A stretch of 12,722 nt of DNA from Zoogloeaceae bacterium. GTDB taxonomy: Bacteria; Pseudomonadota; Gammaproteobacteria; Burkholderiales; Rhodocyclaceae. A program made the position numbers and the translations under genes. Numbering within the stretch: the stretch's first letter is position 1; the number at the start of each line of letters is the position of its first letter. Location: assembly GCA_031273145.1 (NCBI GenBank), contig JAISSL010000163.1, forward strand, positions 1 to 12,722, written 5' to 3'. Below are positions 7,551-12,722 of the stretch, piece by piece. The notes under the pieces were generated by a model. That model made no database searches, was not told the DNA's origin, and saw only the letters and a list, made by a program, of their open reading frames with translations.

Positions 7551-7573
7551 GAACTTCAGCGTCAGGCTCTTCT

Positions 7574-8059
7574 ATGGCGCGGATGAGTAAAATGCGAATA
7601 TTCAGGCTTTTTTTCCCAATCCTGATGGAGCTTGCCATTGCTGGCGGGCTGGGCGCTTGTGCACAACAGGACAGGCTGGAGGAAACGCTTGCCTCATTTG
7701 GCTACGTCATCAAAGCGAGCGAATCTGTTGAACCGCGCGACAGTTATAAGGAGGAGTATCAAACTCTGGCGACGAGAGTCATCAGGATTAAAGCCATACA
7801 ACCGCTTGGTCAAGGGGGAAGGGAGAGTACCTTCTACCGTTTCACAGTCGTTGTAGAGCGATACGCGGATGCCGAAAGAGCCAAAAAGAGGTTTGTTGAA
7901 GCGAGTGTGCCACCGTGGGACGGAGATTATGGCGCTCAAAAACTGATCTGGACAGAGTTTCAGCACGGCAAGGATGTTTACTTTGTGACCTCTGATGTGG
8001 GAATATTCCGTGACGAAATGAAGAGGATAGCTAAAGCGTTGGAAGCCTCGCTCCAGTAA
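7574..8059 (+). CDS. Predicted lipoprotein of unknown function
   Basis: 161 residues. The N-terminus has a basic start, a hydrophobic stretch (about 12-27) and a lipobox L26-G-A-C29, so export and lipidation at C29 are expected. Residue 30 is Ala, not Asp, which favours outer-membrane sorting. The core is unlike any family I recognise. It has predicted beta-rich sequence (YRFTVVVERY, KDVYFVTSDVGIF) between charged helices and ends KRIAKALEASL. Three closely spaced ATGs (7574, 7583, 7592) could start it; none has a strong Shine-Dalgarno site, and the first was kept. A glutamate inside the signal helix (E19) is odd. Arginine codons are unlike those of the surrounding housekeeping genes: by my count 8 of 14 are AGG or AGA, which are rare in gltX, suggesting recent transfer. 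A short attC-like sequence follows its stop. Confidence 0.7.
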   Translation: MARMSKMRIFRLFFPILMELAIAGGLGACAQQDRLEETLASFGYVIKASESVEPRDSYKEEYQTLATRVIRIKAIQPLGQGGRESTFYRFTVVVERYADAERAKKRFVEASVPPWDGDYGAQKLIWTEFQHGKDVYFVTSDVGIFRDEMKRIAKALEASLQ

Positions 8060-8065
8060 AGGCAG

Positions 8066-8117
8066 GTCTAACCCTGCGTTCAACCCAGACGGCTGCGCCG
8101 CCGTTCAGATATTAGGA
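8066..8117 (+). other. Possible degenerate attC-like (integron recombination) site
   Basis: Seven nt after the lipoprotein stop, GTCTAAC (8066-8072) matches the attC R'' consensus RYYYAAC. It is followed after 5 nt by GTTCAAC (8078-8084), a GC-rich palindromic core (ACGGC/GCCGT at 8089-8093 and 8100-8104) and ATTAGGA (8111-8117), which matches only TTRRR of the GTTRRRY core site. Gene-attC-gene spacing resembles integron cassettes. Against it: the site is short, L' is not complementary to L'', and the 3' box overlaps the Shine-Dalgarno site of the next gene. No integrase is in view. Confidence 0.25.
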
Positions 8118-8124
8118 GACACAC

Positions 8125-8814
8125 ATGGGCACTTCCAGCACAGCACTTTTCGCGGATGACGTTGCTTGCGATGTCCGTGACGAATTCATTGAGTCCTTGA
8201 GTACGGGCGCCACTCCGGTCGACGTGACGCAATCGCTTATCCAGTCTTGGGACAATGCAATCCAGGACGCCGACGATGGTCCCGTATTTTGGCTGGCGCT
8301 CGCTGCAACGCAGTGGAAATATGGATGCCTTGACGACAATGTGCAAACGCACGCCATTGAGATCATTGACAGTGGCGTTGACCTCAAGAGATGGGCGGGT
8401 TCATCTGCTGCGCGTAGGCAAGCGGTTCTTTCATCGTTGCGGGCAAAGCTGCTTTCTCCGCAGCCCGCATTCAGAAAACCTGCACGGCGCAAGCCGCTCG
8501 TCATACCGTCAAATGAGGTTCCATCCCCTGACGGTCGGGCGCTCGCTACGGCCTACAAACTTGGAGCATATTTGAAAAATCCAAACACAACTACAGAGCG
8601 GATGCAGGTCTACATCGAAATGGAAGCATCTGATTCGTGGGGGGGCGGAGGCGTCTTTGTTGCCGACTGTGAGTTCAACGAGGTATCGCTGACCTGGATG
8701 GATTCAGAAACCCTGCAAATTGTTTACCCGGCATCCGCGACCGTGAGTGACAAGAAGCCAAGTATCCGTTACTGTGACCGCACCATCAAGATTGTCTATG
8801 GATGTGGAGATTGA
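8125..8814 (+). CDS. Hypothetical protein, DUF4259-like N-terminal domain
   Basis: 229 residues with no signal peptide, likely cytosolic. The N-terminal part (about 1-115) resembles a widespread family of unknown function that starts MGTWGTGxFxNDxAxDVRDEF and contains DDGPVFWLALAATQWK; this last block is present here (about residues 50-65) with IEIIDSGVDLKRW and LRAKLLSPQP after it. The opening motif is altered to MGTSSTALFADD, losing the usual W and G. A basic proline-rich linker (FRKPARRKPLVIP) joins it to a beta-rich C-terminal part (about 140-229) with SWGGGGVFVADCEF, LTWMDSETLQIVYP and IKIVYG, of a type common in small hypothetical proteins. AGGAG (8114-8118) lies 6 nt before the ATG. 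The function is unknown and the family assignment rests on memory. It lies between the lipoprotein gene and gltX. Confidence 0.72.
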   Translation: MGTSSTALFADDVACDVRDEFIESLSTGATPVDVTQSLIQSWDNAIQDADDGPVFWLALAATQWKYGCLDDNVQTHAIEIIDSGVDLKRWAGSSAARRQAVLSSLRAKLLSPQPAFRKPARRKPLVIPSNEVPSPDGRALATAYKLGAYLKNPNTTTERMQVYIEMEASDSWGGGGVFVADCEFNEVSLTWMDSETLQIVYPASATVSDKKPSIRYCDRTIKIVYGCGD

Positions 8815-8878
8815 TATGAAGGCTTTTATCACAGGCTCATATACAATCCACACTTTTCTGTAATCGGTTAATTTCATC

Positions 8879-10267
8879 ATGATTCGTACCCGTTTTGCGC
8901 CCAGTCCGACTGGTTTTTTGCACATTGGCGGCGCGCGCACCGCGCTTTTTTCCTGGGCGTATGCGCGGCATCATGGCGGTACGTTCATCCTTCGCATTGA
9001 GGATACCGATCTGGAACGCTCGACGCCAGAAGCGGTGCAGGCGATTTTCGACGGCATGGCCTGGCTGGGGCTGGCACATGACGAAGGGCCGTTTTTCCAG
9101 ATGCAGCGCATGGCGCGTTACAAGGCGGTAATCGCGGAGATGCTGCAAGCGGGGACGGCGTATCCCTGCTATATGTCGTCTGCCGAACTGGAGGCGCTGC
9201 GCGAAGCGCAACGCGCGCGGGGCGAAAAGCCTCGTTATGACGGGCGTTGGCGTCCTGAATCCGGCAAGTCTCTGCCAAAGCCGCCTACGGACATAAAACC
9301 CGTCATTCGTTTTAAAAATCCGCAAGAGGGCGTGGTTGCCTGGAACGATCTCGTTAAAGGGCCAATTGAGATTGCCAACCGCGAGCTGGATGACCTCATC
9401 ATTGCCCGCGCCGATGGCACGCCGACCTACAATTTCTGCGTGGTGGTGGATGACTGGGACATGGCGATTACCCATGTGATTCGCGGCGACGATCATGTGA
9501 ACAACACGCCGCGCCAGATCAACATTTTGCGCGCTCTGGGCGCGACGGTGCCGGAATACGCGCATCTTTCCATGATTCTGGGCGACGACGGGACGAAGCT
9601 CTCCAAGCGGCATGGCGCGGTCTCGGTGATGCAGTATGAGGCGGATGGCTTTTTGCCGGAAGCGGTCATCAACTATCTGGCGCGGCTTGGCTGGTCGCAT
9701 GGGGACGACGAGATTTTTTCCCGCGAAGAGCTTGTCGCATGGTTCGATCTGGCGCACATTACGCCTTCCGCCGCCCGGTTCAATACGGAAAAGCTGCTTT
9801 GGCTAAACCACCATTACTTGAAGCAGACGGGCGCATCCGCGCTTGCGCCGAAAATTGCGGAACGCCTGCAAGTCATGAATGCCGCTCTGGAATCCGGTCC
9901 CGATCTGGCGGCGGCGATTGCGCTCTATGTTGAACGCTGCCAGACCCTGAATGCGCTTGGCCGTGCGCTTCTGCCTTTTTATTGCGAAAAAACGCCTGAT
10001 GCGGCCTTGCTGGCGCAGCATTTATCCGATGAGGCGCGTCCTGCCCTGGCGGAATTTGCGGGGGTGCTGGAAACGGTCGAGTGGAACGCAGCCGCTATCG
10101 GCGCGGCGTTAAAAGAGATTTTAAAGCGGCATGGCCTCAAAATGCTGCAGCTTGCCATGCCGTTGCGGGTGATTCTGCTTGGAGAGACGAACACGCCTTC
10201 CGTGGATGCGGTCATTGCCCTTTTTGGTAGGGAGCGTGTTCTGGCGCGACTTTCCGGCTATAAATAA
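8879..10267 (+). CDS. gltX: Glutamyl-tRNA synthetase
   Basis: Class I aminoacyl-tRNA synthetase that charges tRNA-Glu with glutamate. 462 residues (E. coli 471). Seen: [20 protein letters not shown] with the HIGH-type motif H15-I-G-G18; [11 protein letters not shown]; the KMSKS-type motif K240-L-S-K-R244 in [31 protein letters not shown]; and the C-terminal anticodon-binding domain ending LARLSGYK. Of the zinc-site cysteines known in the E. coli enzyme (CxC...C), only one remains (YPCYM), so this is probably a zinc-free form. An in-frame stop at 8861-8863 and the usual N-terminus support the ATG at 8879, although no clear Shine-Dalgarno site precedes it. A TATACAAT sequence (8840-8847) is a possible -10 without an obvious -35. 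The gene is convergent with yjgN, 47 nt away. Confidence 0.97.
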   Translation: MIRTRFAPSPTGFLHIGGARTALFSWAYARHHGGTFILRIEDTDLERSTPEAVQAIFDGMAWLGLAHDEGPFFQMQRMARYKAVIAEMLQAGTAYPCYMSSAELEALREAQRARGEKPRYDGRWRPESGKSLPKPPTDIKPVIRFKNPQEGVVAWNDLVKGPIEIANRELDDLIIARADGTPTYNFCVVVDDWDMAITHVIRGDDHVNNTPRQINILRALGATVPEYAHLSMILGDDGTKLSKRHGAVSVMQYEADGFLPEAVINYLARLGWSHGDDEIFSREELVAWFDLAHITPSAARFNTEKLLWLNHHYLKQTGASALAPKIAERLQVMNAALESGPDLAAAIALYVERCQTLNALGRALLPFYCEKTPDAALLAQHLSDEARPALAEFAGVLETVEWNAAAIGAALKEILKRHGLKMLQLAMPLRVILLGETNTPSVDAVIALFGRERVLARLSGYK

Positions 10268-10314
10268 CGCGCCCCGTGCATGGTGGGTTCAGGCAGGTTC
10301 CGGGAATATCCGGC

Positions 10315-11673
10315 TCAAAGCGCGACATCGAGGCCGAAAATATCTGCGAGTTCTTCGCCCGTGGCGTTTTTTTCATCTTCTGCGCCTGCGAGAAAATCGT
10401 CCAGGTTGCCTTTTACCCGTATCGCCGCGTGCCTTGCGCGGTAGACCGCCATTCTGACTTTCGCCCACGGCCAGTAAAGCCCCAGGGTCAGCAAGATGAG
10501 CAACCAGTTTGAAAGGGTGATTCCCGTAATGCCCCAGTATGTCTGGTCGCTCACGAAACGGTGCCTATCCAGGCTGGCGCTGTTCCAGGCCAGATTGCTG
10601 ACGAGCGCCTTGAAATAAGCGGGCGTCACGAACCAAGCAAACGCAACAAGAATAAAGAACATAGACATTAAAAACATTACGGAAGATTTGGAAATGGAAG
10701 GTGAGAAATCAATCATGAAAGCAGTAAAGAGGGTGATATTGAGCACGAGAAGCGCGAAACAACATGAAATCGCCACAAGCGGCCATATCCCAAGCAGGCA
10801 AATGCCGTAAAGAGACTGAAGTCGGTATTGGATATGAAAGCGGGAAGCCCCGAAAGCAAGATGTTCGAACCGAAAGCGTTGAAAGGCGTGCACAAGAACA
10901 GGCAGCAGGAGCAGCACACCAACCCATGTGGCACAGATACGAAGAAGCCAAGGGGTTCCCGCATCAACAGTAGCCCGATTCATACTGGTTGTAAATTTCT
11001 GATTCATTTCCTTTACAAATTTCTCCTTAAAATCAGGATCATCTGCCAGCTTTTTCCTGAGTTCGGGATTCGCTTTGATAGCTGCAAACTCAGCATCTTG
11101 TGCGGAGTTTTCAATGGCAGCCTGCCTATTATTAGCGCGATTTGCGTCTCCGTACATCATTTCATAACTATAGGTCATTGCCCACAACAAGGCGATGAGT
11201 AGCAGGGTGTAACACAGACACGCCTTGCAAAGCCCCTTGTAGGTTCCGAGAAAATCGAAATGCAGGCCGCGAAACGAGGTGTTACGGGCGCGAAAAATAA
11301 AGGAACGCACCAGCAGCCAGGGAATCAGCAACACACACAGAAGCAGCGCCGGGAAATAATAATCAGGCGCCCATTCGCCGACGAGGGATAGGATGACTAC
11401 CATTCCGACCGCGATGACGCGCCCTTTCAGAATGGCCTTCGGGTTGCCGTGGTAGTCGAAGCCACTGCCATCAAGCAGGGTGTTGCGATGAAAATACTGC
11501 TCGCGCCGCACCTTTGCCCATGCCGAATAAATGCCAAGGGTCAGGATGGAAAGAAAGAGATTGACAATCCAGATGCGAAAATACTCGCTGCCGGAGCCGA
11601 CAAATTGAAGGCGCAGTTCACGCGGTTCGGGATAGACGTTCCGTTCTGCGGCAAGAGCTTGCTCGGCGGTCAT
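10315..11673 (-). CDS. yjgN: YjgN/DUF898 family multi-pass inner-membrane protein
   Basis: 452-residue membrane protein of the DUF898 family, whose biochemical role is unknown. The family signature FVGSGSEYFRIWIVNLFLSI, then TLGIYSAWAKVR (45-56), is followed by YFHRNTLLDGSGFDYHG and GNPKAILKGR. A second copy of the core motif, TLGLYWPWAKVR, occurs at 396-407, so the protein carries an internal repeat. Hydrophobic segments lie at about 35-52, 88-125, 150-172, 245-265, 292-318, 330-355 and 380-400. A charged insert of about 65 residues (around 176-240: ANRANNRQAAIENSAQDAEF, KANPELRKKLADDPDFKEKF) separates the halves and makes it longer than E. coli YjgN (about 400). GGAG (complement of 11680-11683) is 6 nt before the ATG. 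DUF898 genes often lie near lemA or M48 peptidase genes, as in this window. It is convergent with gltX. Confidence 0.88.
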   Translation of the reverse strand: MTAEQALAAERNVYPEPRELRLQFVGSGSEYFRIWIVNLFLSILTLGIYSAWAKVRREQYFHRNTLLDGSGFDYHGNPKAILKGRVIAVGMVVILSLVGEWAPDYYFPALLLCVLLIPWLLVRSFIFRARNTSFRGLHFDFLGTYKGLCKACLCYTLLLIALLWAMTYSYEMMYGDANRANNRQAAIENSAQDAEFAAIKANPELRKKLADDPDFKEKFVKEMNQKFTTSMNRATVDAGTPWLLRICATWVGVLLLLPVLVHAFQRFRFEHLAFGASRFHIQYRLQSLYGICLLGIWPLVAISCCFALLVLNITLFTAFMIDFSPSISKSSVMFLMSMFFILVAFAWFVTPAYFKALVSNLAWNSASLDRHRFVSDQTYWGITGITLSNWLLILLTLGLYWPWAKVRMAVYRARHAAIRVKGNLDDFLAGAEDEKNATGEELADIFGLDVAL

Positions 11674-11721
11674 GGGATGCTCCGGGAGTGCAAAAAATCG
11701 GATGACATGGCGAAGTGGTGG

Positions 11722-11727
11722 ATTATA
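11722..11727 (-). promoter_or_regulatory. Candidate -10 box for yjgN
   Basis: A perfect TATAAT on the minus strand about 49 nt upstream of the yjgN start codon. The region 17 nt further upstream reads ACGCAA and is a poor -35, so the promoter may rely on an activator. Confidence 0.35.
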
Positions 11728-11827
11728 ACCGCCGTGCCTGAAACTTGCGTGGGAAAATTCTGCTGTTCTTCATGGGGCGTGGCAATCCCTTATGACACCC
11801 AAAAGATGCCGAGGACAGCGCCATTCC

Positions 11828-11945
11828 GTCATTCCCGCGTAGGCTGGAATCCAGTAAGAACATAGTGCTTTCGCATGAAGGGGATGATGTAAAGCTGTGC
11901 CATGTCGACGCAAAGATACTGGATTCCCGCCTACGCGGGAATGAC
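11828..11945. repeat. NIME-like element: inverted pair of dRS3-type repeats
   Basis: Two 28-nt arms (11828-11855 and 11918-11945) are inverted copies with one mismatch, flanking a 62-nt unique spacer. The right arm contains ATTCCCGCCTACGCGGGAAT, which fits the dRS3 consensus ATTCCC-N8-GGGAAT known from Neisseria; the left arm has TGGAAT instead of GGGAAT. The layout of dRS3 / 50-150 bp / dRS3 is that of Neisseria intergenic mosaic elements. The arms could form a long stem in RNA or cruciform DNA. No ORF lies inside. Confidence 0.75.
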
Positions 11946-11964
11946 GAGGGGGAGACGCAAAAGC

Positions 11965-11992
11965 ACTGAATTCCTGCCTTCGCGGAAGTGAC
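11965..11992. repeat. Third, degenerate dRS3-like repeat copy
   Basis: A 28-nt segment in direct orientation to the right arm of the element just upstream, 19 nt beyond it, matching at 23 of 28 positions. Both half-palindromes are eroded (GAATTCC / GGAAGTGAC), indicating an older insertion or a decayed unit. Confidence 0.55.
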
Positions 11993-12009
11993 AGGGCAAG
12001 ACTTGTGGC

Positions 12010-12076
12010 GGGACGCAGGTTGCGTCCCCTACAGGCATTTCAATGCGCGATGCCATTGAATTTGTCCGTAGGGACG
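12010..12076. repeat. Nested inverted-repeat (hairpin) element
   Basis: GGGACGC/GCGTCCC (12010-12016, 12022-12028) forms a 7-bp hairpin with loop AGGTT. TTCAATG/CATTGAA (12039-12045, 12054-12060) forms a second 7-bp hairpin. CGTCCC-c-TAC (12023-12032) can alternatively pair with GTAGGGACG (12068-12076), enclosing the second hairpin. The GCGTCCC arm can therefore pair upstream or downstream, not both. It resembles a short dispersed palindromic repeat or MITE remnant, but only one copy is visible here. Confidence 0.5.
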
Positions 12077-12128
12077 GCGAACAGGTATCCCGAAGGCGTA
12101 AAAGAGGGCGAAGGATTGCAGGATTAGA

Positions 12129-12157
12129 TAGATATTCGTCGCTTTCGCCGGTATGAT
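12129..12157 (+). promoter_or_regulatory. Candidate sigma-70 promoter for lemA
   Basis: TAGATA (12129-12134, 4 of 6 matches) and TATGAT (12152-12157, 5 of 6) are separated by 17 nt and would give a leader of about 33 nt. The promoter lies downstream of the repeat elements that fill most of the 523-nt yjgN-lemA gap. Apart from the repeats and the two promoters I see nothing else in that gap. Confidence 0.4.
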
Positions 12158-12196
12158 TCGTGGCTTGTTCTCAAGTTTATTTTGCGGAGGCACTGC

Positions 12197-12722
12197 ATGA
12201 ATTTCTATGCCATGATTTTTGTCGTCCTGTTCGGCGCGGTACTGGTCTGGGGCGTTGTCATCTACAATGGGCTGGTCGAGGCCATCAACCGGATTCGCGT
12301 GACTTTTTCGCAGATGGACGTGCAGTTGCAGCGTCGGCATGACCTGATTCCCAATCTGGTGGATACCGCCAAAGCCTATATGAAGCACGAGCGGGAGACG
12401 CTGGAAGCGGTGATTAATGCCCGCAATCAGGCCGCGCAGGCGGCGAGAGAGATAAAGGACGTACTCTCGTTGGGGACGATGCAGACTCTACTGGGCGCGG
12501 AAAACGCGCTGGGCGGGTTGTTGTCGCGGTTTTTTGCGTTGTCCGAAGCCTATCCCGACCTGAAGGCCAACCAGAACATGAAGGCGTTGATGGAAGAGCT
12601 TGCCACGGCTGAAAACCGGGTTGCCTTTGCGCGGCAGGCGTACAACGATGCCGTGATGTACTACAACATCCGGCGCGAGATTTTCCCCAATTCGCTGATT
12701 GCCAGTAGCGTTGGGTTTCAGA
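12197..12722 (+). CDS. lemA: LemA family protein (3' end outside window)
   Basis: Membrane-anchored coiled-coil protein of the LemA family, whose role in most bacteria is unknown. 175 residues are visible. An N-terminal membrane anchor (about 4-24, MIFVVLFGAVLVWGVVIYNG) is followed by the family signature GLVEAINRIRVTFSQMDVQL, QRRHDLIPNLVDTAKAYMKH and ERETLEAVINARNQA. Next come ALSEAYPDLKANQNMKALME, ELATAENRVAFARQAYNDAV and YYNIRREIFPNSLIA. Only roughly the last 20-25 residues of a typical LemA should be missing. GGAGG (12186-12190) sits 6 nt before the ATG. In many betaproteobacteria lemA is followed directly by an M48 peptidase of the type found here at 3671; whether a second one follows cannot be seen. 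Confidence 0.93.
   Translation, partial: MNFYAMIFVVLFGAVLVWGVVIYNGLVEAINRIRVTFSQMDVQLQRRHDLIPNLVDTAKAYMKHERETLEAVINARNQAAQAAREIKDVLSLGTMQTLLGAENALGGLLSRFFALSEAYPDLKANQNMKALMEELATAENRVAFARQAYNDAVMYYNIRREIFPNSLIASSVGFQ

Noticed and set aside
8837..9757. Minus-strand open frame of 306 codons
   Set aside because: Antisense to gltX, without recognisable domains; an effect of GC-rich codon structure.
10268..10314. Terminator between convergent gltX and yjgN
   Set aside because: Only a 4-bp CCGG/CCGG hairpin is visible, with no T-tract on either strand.
11449..11865. Plus-strand open frame across the yjgN start and the repeat
   Set aside because: Mostly antisense to yjgN and ends inside the dRS3-like repeat; no ribosome site or domain.
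11828..11992. CRISPR array
   Set aside because: There are only three repeat units, two inverted and one degenerate, with unequal spacers and no cas genes; the dRS3-like explanation fits better.

Overview
The window looks like a chromosomal segment of a betaproteobacterium. GC content is moderately high. The DnaB, GluRS, IF3, L35, L20, DgkA, YjgN and M48 proteins all read as betaproteobacterial. A chemoreceptor with a periplasmic CxxCH haem motif would suit a respiratory, metal- or redox-responsive lineage such as Rhodocyclales or Nitrosomonadales. The order is inferred from memory of protein families, not from a search.

Layout. Positions 1-1592 (minus): a methyl-accepting chemotaxis protein cut by the left edge. 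1694-2095 (minus): diacylglycerol kinase dgkA. 2107-3507 (minus): replicative helicase dnaB. These three are co-directional, dnaB first. A divergent promoter region (about 3508-3670) leads into 3671-5899 (plus), a membrane M48 (HtpX-like) zinc protease with a C-terminal TerB-like domain. 6166-7509 (plus) is the ribosomal cluster infC-rpmI-rplT. infC appears to start at a rare AUC codon, and the 137-nt infC-rpmI leader can be drawn as a hairpin plus pseudoknot. 7574-8814 (plus) holds two accessory genes, a lipoprotein and a DUF4259-like protein, separated by an attC-like sequence. The lipoprotein gene's arginine codons differ from those of its neighbours. 8879-10267 (plus) is gltX. 10315-11673 (minus) is a YjgN/DUF898 membrane protein, convergent with gltX. 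11674-12196 is a 523-nt intergenic region rich in repeats (a dRS3/NIME-like inverted pair, a third degenerate copy and a nested hairpin element). From 12197 (plus) a LemA family gene runs off the right edge.

How it works together. The core is housekeeping: replication (dnaB), lipid turnover (dgkA), translation initiation and 50S assembly (infC, rpmI, rplT) and tRNA charging (gltX). The M48-TerB protease, YjgN and LemA are membrane proteins that often occur near one another in proteobacteria. Here they are scattered around the translation genes. The usual partners thrS (before infC) and pheS-pheT (after rplT) are absent, so the locus appears rearranged.

The most interesting leads are the infC-rpmI leader RNA, the infC start region with two Shine-Dalgarno/start pairs in one frame, the haem chemoreceptor, the cassette-like island after rplT, and the NIME-like repeat upstream of lemA. 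I did not see a clearly new multi-gene system. No tRNA, rRNA, CRISPR array, transposase or integrase gene was seen.
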